NCBI GenBank assembly: GCA_937880805.1
Contig: CALGRR010000036.1
Location: 1 to 34,890, forward strand
Length of the DNA: 34,890 nucleotides
Direction of reading: 5' to 3'
Source: an uncultured Clostridia bacterium
Lineage (GTDB): Bacteria > Bacillota > Clostridia > Oscillospirales > Acutalibacteraceae
The position numbers and the translations under genes are program-made. Shown here in pieces: positions 1 to 8,480 of this stretch. The notes under the pieces were generated by a model. It had not been told where the DNA came from. It did no database searches and was given only the letters and a program-made list of their open reading frames with translations. Position 1 is the first letter of the stretch. Each line of letters starts with the position of its first letter.

Positions 1-151
1 GCAAACAGAGCGAAAAATATGTTTTATAACATAGCTGTTGTGCCGTTGAATGCGATTTTTAGGCTATTTTGGCAAATATGTATCAAATATGTGAGACCGA
101 TCTAATGCATAAATTGATTAAATCATCAACGTTAAGCCACAATTTAGAGTA

Positions 152-922
152 TCAATGCTCCAATATGATTCCTGAAAGGGTGCGACCTGAATTGATGCCG
201 ACACGTCGGGCCGAAAAATAGTCTTTGTAATTGCAGTGAGAGCAAATTCCGCTGTCACTAATATTATTAATGTCTATGCCAACCTCAATCATTGAGTGAA
301 TGCAGGCCTGGCTGAGGTTGATATGAGGGCGTGGGGTGGTGCTTATGATAATGTCGTTGTATTGTGGAAACGCACGATTGAATTGTTCAACAACTTCATT
401 GCCTACTTCAAAGCAACACGATTTTATTGAGGGACCTATAAAAACTTTTATGTTGCGAGCTTCTGCACCAAGTGATTTCATGGCATTTATTGCATTAACG
501 GAAATGCGATTAACAGTTCCTCTCCACCCCGAATGAACTGCAGCAATAACTCCGGCCGTGGCATCGGCAAGTAGGATAGGTAGGCAATCGGCAGTATTGA
601 CAGCGAGTAAAACCCCTCGGACATTCGTGACAATTCCATCTACATTAGTTAGACGGTCTCCGTTAGTCGGAGTGTGCTCAATGATGCTAACGTTTGAGGA
701 ATGGGTTTGCCGAGGAATGATGAGATTCTCTTGGCTTATGCCAAAATGTTGGCACAATGCTTTGCGATTTTGCTCAATGTGTGAGGGGATATCTCCTGTG
801 TAATGGCAGGCGTTAAAAGAGGAGTAATTGTCGTTGTCTATAATTTTGCCTCTTTGAGAAAAGAAAACCCTCACCGATGGAGCAAGGGCTTTCTCTATTA
901 TAGGTAAATGGTTATTTGTCAT
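152..922 (-). CDS. pgeF: PgeF/YfiH-type purine nucleoside phosphorylase (laccase-domain, multicopper-like fold)
   Basis: A 256-residue cytoplasmic enzyme of the YfiH/LACC1 family, which cleaves or deaminates purine nucleosides and has been linked to peptidoglycan-precursor editing. The family's zinc site is visible: His74 in RQTHSSN, Cys113 in NTADCLP and His130 in AVHSGWRG. An open frame extends 27 codons further upstream, but the ATG at 920-922 is preferred because it begins MTNNHLP and overlaps the stop of the upstream reading frame (TAA at 912-914), a translational-coupling arrangement. The order obg then pgeF is, from memory, typical of Bacteroidota, and the acidic tail of the upstream frame agrees. 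Together these suggest the segment comes from a different organism than the rest of the window. Family assignment is firm; the in vivo substrate is not. Confidence 0.9.
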   Translation of the reverse strand: MTNNHLPIIEKALAPSVRVFFSQRGKIIDNDNYSSFNACHYTGDIPSHIEQNRKALCQHFGISQENLIIPRQTHSSNVSIIEHTPTNGDRLTNVDGIVTNVRGVLLAVNTADCLPILLADATAGVIAAVHSGWRGTVNRISVNAINAMKSLGAEARNIKVFIGPSIKSCCFEVGNEVVEQFNRAFPQYNDIIISTTPRPHINLSQACIHSMIEVGIDINNISDSGICSHCNYKDYFSARRVGINSGRTLSGIILEH

Positions 923-1571
923 ATTCAAATGGCTCGGTGTCCTCGTCCCAATCATATTCGATTTCATCGTCCCAATTGTCGTCCCATTCTTCATCTTCAT
1001 CACATTCGGCTACTCCCGGAACGTTTTCAAAAATGAATTCATCTTCTTCTCTCACTCGGTGGTGTCCATCAAGTGGTCGGTGGGTTATTACACTTGGTTC
1101 AATGCGATTACTTTCGTCGGTTATAGCCCGCCATAGCATATCTTTCAATGCCATAATGCCTTGACCTGTTACTGATGAAATAAACACATGTGGGAGGTCT
1201 TCGGGTAGTAACTGCTCAATTTCGGCAATAAGCTCATCGGTATGCTTCGCAAACACCTTCGGCGTCAATGAATCGCAGGTTGCCCAATTATCTATATATG
1301 GCAAAAAGATGTTTAATTCTTCAAGTGTTTTTTCATAATCATTAATCTGCTCAATCAGGAATGCGTGAAGATTATTCTCCTCATAATATGAATGAGGCAA
1401 ATTCTTCATAAAGATTTCCGCTTCATCCGTTTTTGAAAATTCTTTTGCAAATTTACGAAGCAGAGGCACTCTTACGCCTATTATTCTATCAGGATTTACG
1501 GTTGGCATAAGCTTTGAATGAAAAGCTTTGTATTGCAAATCCTGCATTTCAAAAAGTTTTGTTTCGATCAT
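912..1571 (-). CDS. Chimeric frame: AlkD-like DNA alkylation repair N-terminus joined to Obg GTPase C-terminus
   Basis: The 219-residue frame does not correspond to one protein. Residues 1 to about 112 match the start of DNA alkylation repair (AlkD/HEAT-like) proteins, with the hallmark segment PYIDNWATCDSL near residues 91-102. A full family member continues for about another 100 residues. From about residue 120 the sequence becomes the end of an Obg/CgtA GTPase G domain: LPHVFISSVTGQG is the G5-type SSxxGxG region, followed by the low-complexity acidic tail (residues 189-219) usual in Bacteroidota Obg. The frame is kept across a join at about 1212-1240, where DELIAEIE could belong to either protein. 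The Obg half lacks its Obg fold, P-loop and switch regions; the AlkD half lacks its C-terminal repeats. Start: ATG at 1571 behind AAGGAT. Neither activity should be expected. This is most probably an assembly or amplification chimera, less likely a true recombination. Confidence 0.85.
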   Translation of the reverse strand: MIETKLFEMQDLQYKAFHSKLMPTVNPDRIIGVRVPLLRKFAKEFSKTDEAEIFMKNLPHSYYEENNLHAFLIEQINDYEKTLEELNIFLPYIDNWATCDSLTPKVFAKHTDELIAEIEQLLPEDLPHVFISSVTGQGIMALKDMLWRAITDESNRIEPSVITHRPLDGHHRVREEDEFIFENVPGVAECDEDEEWDDNWDDEIEYDWDEDTEPFEYDK

Positions 1572-1590
1572 AATTTATCCTTAAATAAAA

Positions 1591-1612
1591 TGCCGCAGCA
1601 AAAACTGCGGCA
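1591..1612 (-). terminator. Rho-independent terminator after the cotH gene
   Basis: An 8-bp perfect stem (TGCCGCAG / CTGCGGCA) with a 6-base loop lies just past the stop of the CotH gene. Read on the minus strand it is followed by TTTTATTT. It separates the CotH gene from the alkD start at 1571, so alkD would depend on read-through or an unseen promoter. Confidence 0.85.
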
Positions 1613-1619
1613 TTTGTTA

Positions 1620-3434
1620 TCAGCTGAAAATTTTAACTATATTTTCAAAGATATTGTTGATTGAATAAAGGAAAACATTAAGGAAGCCGTTATCGTTATC
1701 CTGCTCAACGATTGTTCCGAGATTCTTTGTGAGGAAATCACTTCTTGCTGCCGAGAAATCAACAACTGCTTTGGTATCTGCCTTATATTTTGCCTCTATT
1801 GCCGAAATCTCAGATGTGCCGTAGGAATTCCATCGGATTGCATTCATAACTGCCGAATCAACAAGAACATTGCCCATAAGCTCAATTTCGGAATTAACAA
1901 GAGCTACAACAGCCTTAACCTTTTCATTCCAAAGCTTCTTTGCAGCATCAACAAATTCCTGCTTCTGGCAAAGCTGATTATAAATTGTGGGAAGCTTATA
2001 TGCATCATACTTGCCGAAAACGGTATTACGATACATTCTGTTGCGGCTTACTGCAAATTCATTGGGATTGGTGTAATCAACACCGAAGCGGTTAAGATCG
2101 TTATTGCCGAGAGCAATATCATAATCCCAAAGCGGACCTGCATAAAGCTTATCGCCTGCGGGCTTGAAGAAATATGTGCTGGTAAGACCGCTGTCCATAT
2201 TTGCTGCCCACTCGCTTATAACATAATATGAAACAAGTGAATCAAAATCTGCAAGGTCTTTATAATCTTCACCGTTTGAATTCTTGCCGTTTTCTGCAAA
2301 AACAGCATCTTCAAATCTCTGATAATAATTGCTGATATAACCCATCTGTGCTTCGGAAGCATATTCGGGAGATTTCATTGTAAAGGGCTGGCTTCTTGTT
2401 GTTACAAAGCCGCTGATTTCGCCTGCATAACGGTTTGCAAGCTCCATCTCAATAATATATCCGCCGGTTTCCGCTGTGTCTGAAGCATCTGCGGGAACGG
2501 GAATATTAACCCATTTCATTGTGCCCTCAAGAAGACCTGCATACTTGCCGTATTTGCCGCCTCTTTTAAGGGTATCCATATCAAAATCTTTATTCTCATA
2601 GAACTCCTGACAGATTTCTTCATTGACATCATCAAGGTTATCTATGTTCACTCTGGTTTTATCAACCTCAACTCTCGTTGAAAGAAGATAAACGCCTTCA
2701 TAATTATTGTTGATATAAACATCGCAGGAAACACCCATAGGAGTATATGGTACGCCTGTTTTCTGACCTGCAGAAAATACTGCCGAGTTTCTGAGAAGAG
2801 ATGCATCGCCGTAGTTTGCAAGAAGGCTCCATTTTTTGCTCTTGCCCATTCCGAAAAGATTTGCCTTTTCTTCAAGCTTGATGTTATAGGGCTTTTTGGG
2901 GTTATTCCAGGTTGAATTGCCTCTGCCCTTAATCTGGTCAAGCTCACCGTCATAAACAGCCACACCAGCTGCATCGACGATTTCAATATATCCGGATTCC
3001 TTGTTGCTCTTATCCTTGTGGATATAATCAAGCGAGCCCGATTCGGTTGTGATGAATATTGATGCAATTTCAGAGCCGTTGATTATATTGAGCTTATATT
3101 CCTCATAGCCTGCAACAAGAGTTATTTTATTCTTGTTTTCAAAAACCTGAAAAAGCTTCTGGCTTTCGGCATATCTTACGCCGTCAATATAAACATCCTT
3201 TGTGCTCTCAACAACAAAATCGGCAAAAAGATAGCTTACCGATGCGGGAATAAAGAGATAATATTCGCCGTTTGCCTGATACCAGTTTACCTTTCTGTCG
3301 GTATCATCGGAGTTAAGGTCTTTCTGTTCAACATAAACATTGCTGATTGCGGGTGTTTCTGCCGCAATACCGCATACGGCAAAAACCGAAAATGCCATAA
3401 CGGCAGCAAGAACAAATGCGATTATCTTTTTCAT
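1620..3434 (-). CDS. Secreted CotH-family protein (CotH kinase-like domain)
   Basis: A 604-residue protein with a Sec signal peptide (residues 1 to about 25: basic start, hydrophobic core, then AAE). The CotH domain is clear: RGNSTW, KKPYNIKL, KSKKWSLLANYGDASLLRN and then the INNNYEGVYLL stretch, followed further on by GGYIIEME and PLWDYDIALGN, where Asp437 and Asp439 form the DxD-like metal site. Members of this family include the spore-coat kinase CotH and many secreted clostridial proteins, some attached to cellulosomes. No dockerin, anchor motif or carbohydrate-binding module is evident here; the tail ends in a hydrophobic amphipathic stretch (about residues 583-604) that might associate with the membrane. 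Start ATG at 3434 sits behind a strong AAGGAGG. The gene follows phosphoglucomutase by 59 bases and has its own promoter and terminator. Family confident; kinase activity and target unknown. Confidence 0.88.
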   Translation of the reverse strand: MKKIIAFVLAAVMAFSVFAVCGIAAETPAISNVYVEQKDLNSDDTDRKVNWYQANGEYYLFIPASVSYLFADFVVESTKDVYIDGVRYAESQKLFQVFENKNKITLVAGYEEYKLNIINGSEIASIFITTESGSLDYIHKDKSNKESGYIEIVDAAGVAVYDGELDQIKGRGNSTWNNPKKPYNIKLEEKANLFGMGKSKKWSLLANYGDASLLRNSAVFSAGQKTGVPYTPMGVSCDVYINNNYEGVYLLSTRVEVDKTRVNIDNLDDVNEEICQEFYENKDFDMDTLKRGGKYGKYAGLLEGTMKWVNIPVPADASDTAETGGYIIEMELANRYAGEISGFVTTRSQPFTMKSPEYASEAQMGYISNYYQRFEDAVFAENGKNSNGEDYKDLADFDSLVSYYVISEWAANMDSGLTSTYFFKPAGDKLYAGPLWDYDIALGNNDLNRFGVDYTNPNEFAVSRNRMYRNTVFGKYDAYKLPTIYNQLCQKQEFVDAAKKLWNEKVKAVVALVNSEIELMGNVLVDSAVMNAIRWNSYGTSEISAIEAKYKADTKAVVDFSAARSDFLTKNLGTIVEQDNDNGFLNVFLYSINNIFENIVKIFS

Positions 3435-3462
3435 TTTTTAACCTCCTTAAGGATTTGATGCT

Positions 3463-3491
3463 ATTATATAATAAATTTTCCGAAATGTAAA
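3463..3491 (-). promoter_or_regulatory. Sigma-A-type promoter of the cotH gene
   Basis: On the minus strand TTTACA (3491-3486), a 17-base spacer and TATAAT (3468-3463) lie between the phosphoglucomutase stop and the CotH ribosome site. Five of six and six of six bases match consensus. It would let CotH be expressed separately from the upstream genes. Confidence 0.7.
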
Positions 3492-3493
3492 TA

Positions 3494-5125
3494 TTATCCG
3501 TAGATTTTATCTGCAAGAGCGTTGCGTATCGCCTGCTGTCTGACTGCCGCCTGCTCCTTGTTTTCACCTTTTACGGAGAAATAAAGCTTGAGCTTCGGCT
3601 CTGTGCCCGAAGGTCTTGCAGCAGCCCACGAGCCGTCTTTGAAATCAAAGCGAAGAACATTTTCTTTAGGCAAGCCGTCAATTCCCTTTGAATAGTCAAG
3701 AAGCTTATCAAGGTCGTCAAAAAGCTTTTCGCCGCTTTTTCTCATCGCCTGCATTGCGGAGCGGATTTTTTCGGCACCTTCTTTGCCCTTGAGCACAAAG
3801 GTTTCAAGGCAATCATAATAATATCCGTATTCGGAATAAATTCCGTTCAGTGCATCAACAAGAGTCATACCGTTATTTTTATAGTACGATGCCATTTCCG
3901 CAATAAGCATTGATGCAACAACAGCATCCTTATCTCTTGCGTGAGTGCCAGAAAGATAACCGTAGCTTTCTTCATATCCGAAAACAAAGGTATTCTCTCC
4001 GCTTTCTTCCCAAAGGCAGATTTTTTCGCCGATATATTTAAAGCCCGTGAGAGTCTGGAAGATTTTTGCACCGTGCTTTTCGGCAATGGCGGCACCGAGT
4101 CCGCTTGTTACTATTGTTTTAACAACCGCCGCATTTGCGGGCATTGTGTCTTTTTTGAATTTAAGAACAAAATCAACAAGCAACGCACCCGTCTGATTTC
4201 CCGTTAAGAGAACATAATCGCCGCCGTGAAGCACGCCAACGCCTACTCTGTCGCAATCGGGGTCTGTTCCGATAACAATATCGGCTTTTTCGGCTTTTGC
4301 CTGCTCAATGGCAAGGGTAAGAGCATCCTTTTCTTCGGGATTTGGTGAACGCACGGTTGAAAAATCGCCGTCGGGAAGCTCCTGCGATTTTACAACCGAA
4401 ATATTTTTGCCATCAAGTATTCTCCGAACGGGAATATTGCCCGTTCCGTGAAGAGGGGTATAAACAATTTTCAAATCCGATTTTTCATTATATACGCTCT
4501 GCTTTTTAACTTCGGAAAGAAAAGCATCAAGAGTTTCTTTGCCGATATAAACAAGCTTTCCGCTTGCCTTTGCCTCGTCAAGCGGCATCATTTCAATGCT
4601 TTTAAGGTCAGTTACCGCATTCACAAAAGCTATAACCTTATCGGCATATTCGGGCACAAGCTGACAGCCCTTTGAATCATAAACCTTATATCCGTTATAT
4701 TCCTTGGGATTATGGCTTGCCGTGATAACAATACCCGCGGAGCAATTATGATGCCTTACTGCAAAAGAAAGCACGGGAGTTGGCATAAGCGTATCAAAAA
4801 GATAAACCTTTATTCCGTTTGCCGCAAGCACCGAAGCGGCGGTATCCGCAAAAAATGCGGAATTGTTTCTTGAATCATAAGCAACGGCAACCGATTTTTC
4901 GCCTTCAACAGAAGAAATAAGATAATCGGCAAGACCCTTTGTTGCTTTTGCAACGGTGTATTTATTCATTCTGTTTGGACCCGCACCCATAATTCCGCGA
5001 AGTCCGCCCGTGCCGAATTCAAGCTCTTTATAAAATCTGTCTTCAAGCTCTGCCTTATCGGTTATTGCTTCAAGCTCATTTTTTGTCTGCTCATCAAAGG
5101 TGAGCCAATATTCATATCCGTTCAT
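3494..5125 (-). CDS. pgcA: Alpha-phosphoglucomutase / phosphomannomutase
   Basis: A 543-residue alpha-D-phosphohexomutase that interconverts hexose 1- and 6-phosphates in the cytoplasm through a phosphoserine. The four family signatures appear in order: the active serine in ITASHNPKEYNG (near residue 137), the magnesium loop GTDPDCDR (near 286-293), the sugar-binding GYEESYG (near 382-388) and the phosphate-binding AARPSGTEPK (near 501-510). The length is slightly under the usual ~575 of B. subtilis-like PgcA, with no domain missing. Start ATG is at 5125 behind GGAGCG. It lies 12 bases after the GH38 alpha-mannosidase gene, so the pair is probably co-transcribed. That fits feeding mannose- or glucose-phosphates into glycolysis or cell-wall sugar nucleotides. 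Glucose versus mannose preference cannot be told from sequence alone. Confidence 0.93.
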   Translation of the reverse strand: MNGYEYWLTFDEQTKNELEAITDKAELEDRFYKELEFGTGGLRGIMGAGPNRMNKYTVAKATKGLADYLISSVEGEKSVAVAYDSRNNSAFFADTAASVLAANGIKVYLFDTLMPTPVLSFAVRHHNCSAGIVITASHNPKEYNGYKVYDSKGCQLVPEYADKVIAFVNAVTDLKSIEMMPLDEAKASGKLVYIGKETLDAFLSEVKKQSVYNEKSDLKIVYTPLHGTGNIPVRRILDGKNISVVKSQELPDGDFSTVRSPNPEEKDALTLAIEQAKAEKADIVIGTDPDCDRVGVGVLHGGDYVLLTGNQTGALLVDFVLKFKKDTMPANAAVVKTIVTSGLGAAIAEKHGAKIFQTLTGFKYIGEKICLWEESGENTFVFGYEESYGYLSGTHARDKDAVVASMLIAEMASYYKNNGMTLVDALNGIYSEYGYYYDCLETFVLKGKEGAEKIRSAMQAMRKSGEKLFDDLDKLLDYSKGIDGLPKENVLRFDFKDGSWAAARPSGTEPKLKLYFSVKGENKEQAAVRQQAIRNALADKIYG

Positions 5126-5137
5126 ATTCTCGCTCCT

Positions 5138-8077
5138 TTACATATCAAATCCCAATGTAATGATTTCAAACGGAGAATACTCAATCTCATTTTCTTCTCC
5201 GATTACATCTTCAAGCATATTCAGAATTTTAACCTTTTCGGGAAGCTTTAATATTCCCCTTGCTCCGTTTTGCTCGCAAAGACGGATAACAACGGTTTTT
5301 CCGTTTTCGGAAAGCTTTGCCGCCTGAAGCCAAAGCCCGCCGAATGAAGGCAGAAACGATTCAACATCCGCTTTGCAAAGAGGAATGTTATATTCAAATG
5401 CGATATTATTTATTCTTGCCGAAACCGCATCATCTGCATGGGGATAAATCATATAGCAGAAATTATGTTTACCCATATCCGAGGTGGGGTCAGGTCTGAT
5501 TGTTGCTCTTAAAAGCGAAAGTCCCATTGTGTTTTCTTCTGCAGAAACACCGTATTTGCCCATATTTATAAGAGCAATGCCGCCGCCCGACTCACTCATA
5601 TCGCACCACTTATGGTGGCAGGTTTCAAATCTCGCCTGCTGCCAGCTTGTGTTTCTGTGAGTTTCTCTTTCAATTACACCTGCGGAAGTATCGCAGAGAA
5701 GCTTTCGGGTAAGAATGTTGCAGCCAAATTCCGCTTTTGCAAGCCTGTGCTTTTCATTCCAGTCAACAATATTTTCAACTTCAATGCCTCTTGACTGCCT
5801 GAAAAGCCTGATTATCATTTTCCACTCACTCTTACCCGTTGCAAGAGTTACGGAAAATTCGGCACATTCGCTGTCTGCACCGATAAATTCAAGGGGCTTG
5901 ACCGTTTTAACCTCCGCCTGCTTATCTTTATAATTCGGCAGAATATCCCACGCATCGTAGTTGCCCGGGGTATCGTGATATATTTTCAGCTTATTGAAAT
6001 CGCCTTTCACCCATTCACGGTAAAGCTCTTTATCAACAAGTGAAACAATGCTGCCGTCGGGAGCAAATTTTACTTTATAGAAGGTTGTTTCCGCTTCAAA
6101 TCCGTTAACGGCTATCCAATCATTTGAATTCTCTGTTTTTTCAATATTCCCGTTTGAAAGAGCATCAATATCGGGCACTGCATAAAATCCTTTTTGACTC
6201 AAGCGGAAGATTTTTCCGCTTTCATCGGGAATGAAGGTGAGGCTGTTTCTCTTGAAATTGAGCGAATTGAAATAACCGCTGCCGCTTCCTATTATTTCAG
6301 AAAGCTCTTTTTCAATCTGCTCATAATCCTCCATTGCGTCACGGTAAACGGGAGTTATATGGCTGCCGGGAAGAATATCGTGAAACTGATTTATCATCAG
6401 CTTTTTATAGCATTCTCTTATTTTCCCGGCGGGATATTCAACACCCTGCTTCATTCTTAAAACAGAAAGCAATTCCGCCTCACGAAGCATAAATTCAAGC
6501 TTTCGGTTATATGCTTTGAGATTTGATTTTGTTGTGAAGGTGCCCCGATGCATTTCGAGATAAAGCTCACCGTCCCAGGTTGCGAGAGCGTTATTGCCGT
6601 CAAAATTCTTTGAAAGGAATTCTCTGGCGGTTGTGTGCTCTGTTTCGGGCATAACGGAAAGCTTATCAAATCTGTGCATAAGCTCAACCATTTCTTCGGT
6701 TGCACCGCTTCCGCCGTCACCGTAGCCGAACATCTGCAAAGTCTGTCCGCCCGTGTTTTTATCCTGATATGCCTCCCAGTTTGCCTGCACCTGACTCGGC
6801 ATATTCCACGAAATAAAATGGGTTGGCGGCACGCAGGCATAGACCTCGGAGCCGTCAATTCCCCTCCAGATAAAGTTATTATGGGGAAATCTGTTGGTAT
6901 CGTTCCAGGTTGACATTTTGTTTGAAACAAAATATTTTACTCCGCTTTTTCTGAGTATCTGCGGCAGAATCCAGCTGTTGCCGAAAACATCGGGCAGCCA
7001 GCAGTTATCAACCGTTATGCCGAATTTTTCTCTGAAATAAGTCTGACCGTAAAGGCATTGACGGATAAGACTTTCACACGAGGGAACATTGCAGTCGGGT
7101 TCAACATACATTGCACCCACGGGCTCAAATCTGCCCTCTGCGATACGCTTTTTAAGCTCCTCAAAAATCTCGGGATAATACTTTTCAACAGTTTCATATG
7201 TATAAGCCTGAGTATGAGCATATCTGAAATCGGGGTATTTATCCATCAGGCGAAGCTGAATAAGAACCGTTCGCAGATTTTTCTGAACTGTGTGAATTCT
7301 TCTCCAATAATAAGCTATATCAAGATGCGAATGGGCAATGAGTGCAACATTGCCGCTGCCTTTATAATCATTGTTTGAGAAAATATTCTTTTCAATATAT
7401 TCGGATGCCGCTTTGCAGTCTTCATCGGTTACATCGTCAAAATCAATAAGATTGAGAGCTTTATCAATCTCACGGATTGCAAACGCCGAAAAATCCTCAT
7501 TGAAAACTCCGCTGTTTGCCGCATCAAGAAGCATTTCCAGATCATAAACAAGTGACTGAACGGTTTTGTTCACAACCGAAATATATCCGCCCTCAAAAAT
7601 CTGGCGGCAGCCTCTTATGCTGAGGCTTTCGGGATTTCGTTCATCATCGGGCTTTGAACGGTTATAGCCAACAATCTCAAAATGGAGCTTATCCGAATCA
7701 ACATACGGCGAGAGGTCAAGCCTTTCACGGTTGGGGTCAATTCCGCCCGCATAAACACCGTTAACCTTAACAATCATTTCGGCTGCGGTTTTGAGAGAAA
7801 AGCATAAATCTTTTCCTTTGAGATGCCCGGGCAGAATATAATCTGCCTCAATGAATGCCGTGCCGTCGGGTGTGAAATACATATCCCCTTTGTTAAGCGG
7901 TCTCGGCTCTTCATCATAGAATTCAAAATTCATTTCGGAAACCTGACGGGCTTCTCTGATTTTAAAAGTTGTAATCTCATTTTTTTCGCTGTAAATATGC
8001 CTTTTAAGCCAGCCGAAGCGAAGGTCAACCCACTCTTCGGGACGCATACTTCTTCTTTCAACCTTAATATGTGCCAA
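5138..8077 (-). CDS. GH38 alpha-mannosidase
   Basis: A 979-residue glycoside hydrolase family 38 enzyme, retaining, zinc-dependent, removing alpha-linked mannose from glycans. An N-terminal jelly-roll-like region (residues 1 to about 230) precedes the catalytic barrel. Zinc ligands His249 and Asp253 lie in IAHSHLDIAYYW, and the nucleophile Asp363 lies in NCWLPDVFGNS. The conserved stretches VEPDCNVPSCESL, LYLEMHRGT and NQFHDILPGSH follow, then the long beta-sandwich C-terminal half (about 640-979). There is no signal peptide, so it should act on imported oligosaccharides in the cytoplasm, as for the other bacterial long GH38 enzymes. Start ATG at 8077 is behind GGAGGCGG. It is 14 bases downstream of the NifU-like gene and 12 bases upstream of phosphoglucomutase, forming a three-gene transcript. 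Linkage specificity (alpha-1,2/3/6) is not readable. Confidence 0.93.
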   Translation of the reverse strand: MAHIKVERRSMRPEEWVDLRFGWLKRHIYSEKNEITTFKIREARQVSEMNFEFYDEEPRPLNKGDMYFTPDGTAFIEADYILPGHLKGKDLCFSLKTAAEMIVKVNGVYAGGIDPNRERLDLSPYVDSDKLHFEIVGYNRSKPDDERNPESLSIRGCRQIFEGGYISVVNKTVQSLVYDLEMLLDAANSGVFNEDFSAFAIREIDKALNLIDFDDVTDEDCKAASEYIEKNIFSNNDYKGSGNVALIAHSHLDIAYYWRRIHTVQKNLRTVLIQLRLMDKYPDFRYAHTQAYTYETVEKYYPEIFEELKKRIAEGRFEPVGAMYVEPDCNVPSCESLIRQCLYGQTYFREKFGITVDNCWLPDVFGNSWILPQILRKSGVKYFVSNKMSTWNDTNRFPHNNFIWRGIDGSEVYACVPPTHFISWNMPSQVQANWEAYQDKNTGGQTLQMFGYGDGGSGATEEMVELMHRFDKLSVMPETEHTTAREFLSKNFDGNNALATWDGELYLEMHRGTFTTKSNLKAYNRKLEFMLREAELLSVLRMKQGVEYPAGKIRECYKKLMINQFHDILPGSHITPVYRDAMEDYEQIEKELSEIIGSGSGYFNSLNFKRNSLTFIPDESGKIFRLSQKGFYAVPDIDALSNGNIEKTENSNDWIAVNGFEAETTFYKVKFAPDGSIVSLVDKELYREWVKGDFNKLKIYHDTPGNYDAWDILPNYKDKQAEVKTVKPLEFIGADSECAEFSVTLATGKSEWKMIIRLFRQSRGIEVENIVDWNEKHRLAKAEFGCNILTRKLLCDTSAGVIERETHRNTSWQQARFETCHHKWCDMSESGGGIALINMGKYGVSAEENTMGLSLLRATIRPDPTSDMGKHNFCYMIYPHADDAVSARINNIAFEYNIPLCKADVESFLPSFGGLWLQAAKLSENGKTVVIRLCEQNGARGILKLPEKVKILNMLEDVIGEENEIEYSPFEIITLGFDM

Positions 8078-8091
8078 AGCAGACCGCCTCC

Positions 8092-8325
8092 TTACTTATC
8101 CTGAAAATAGGGCTTTTTTCTTATTCCTGTAACCTTGACCGTTTCGCCGAGGTCAGCTTTAATTCTCTGCTCAATCCATTCAAGGCAGCGGTGAAGAATA
8201 AGGCATTTTGAGCATTCGCCCTGAAGCAAAACGGTAACCTCATTACCCTCCTGCTTAACAAACGTTATTTCTCCTCCGTCACCCTGCAAACGGGGTCTGA
8301 TATATTCATTTATGTATTTTTCCAT
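8092..8325 (-). CDS. NifU C-terminal-domain-like small protein (possible Fe-S scaffold)
   Basis: A 77-residue protein resembling the NifU C-terminal (Nfu) domain. It has the characteristic opening IRPRLQGDGGEITFV, the cysteine pair Cys38-x-x-Cys41 in GECSKC, and the helix IEQRIKADLGE. Nfu domains carry or deliver 4Fe-4S clusters between partner proteins. The third Cys47 is unusual. The protein is a stand-alone domain, as in many Firmicutes, and is the first gene of the transcript that continues into GH38 alpha-mannosidase. That neighbour suggests position rather than function, because no Fe-S enzyme lies in this operon. Start ATG at 8325 behind a GGCGGGAAATT site. The domain call is fairly sure; the delivery target is unknown. 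Confidence 0.8.
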   Translation of the reverse strand: MEKYINEYIRPRLQGDGGEITFVKQEGNEVTVLLQGECSKCLILHRCLEWIEQRIKADLGETVKVTGIRKKPYFQDK

Positions 8326-8357
8326 AATTTCCCGCCTTTCAGCGATTATATACAGAA

Positions 8358-8387
8358 ATTATATCACATTTAATTATTACAGAGCAA
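8358..8387 (-). promoter_or_regulatory. Candidate promoter of the NifU-like/GH38/pgcA transcript
   Basis: Minus strand TTGCTC (8387-8382), an 18-base spacer and a perfect TATAAT (8363-8358). A second TATAAT-like box (8350-8345) lies closer to the gene. The -35 is weak (three of six) and the surrounding DNA is very AT-rich, so the exact start is uncertain. Confidence 0.45.
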
Positions 8388-8480
8388 TATAAAAAGAAAA
8401 AATATATTTTATAAATTTATCTTTCAAACAAAGCAGATATATGTTAGAATTAGTTGTAAAATGTTTTGTGGGGTGTATTT

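Noticed and set aside
1..151. A further gene or RNA at the left edge.
   Set aside because: No open frame, ribosome site or structured element could be recognised in these bases.
912..1571. A genuine new AlkD-Obg fusion protein.
   Set aside because: Both halves lack essential domains, the join falls where short shared sequence could misjoin two templates, and the left side has a Bacteroidota-style gene pair. A chimera is more likely.
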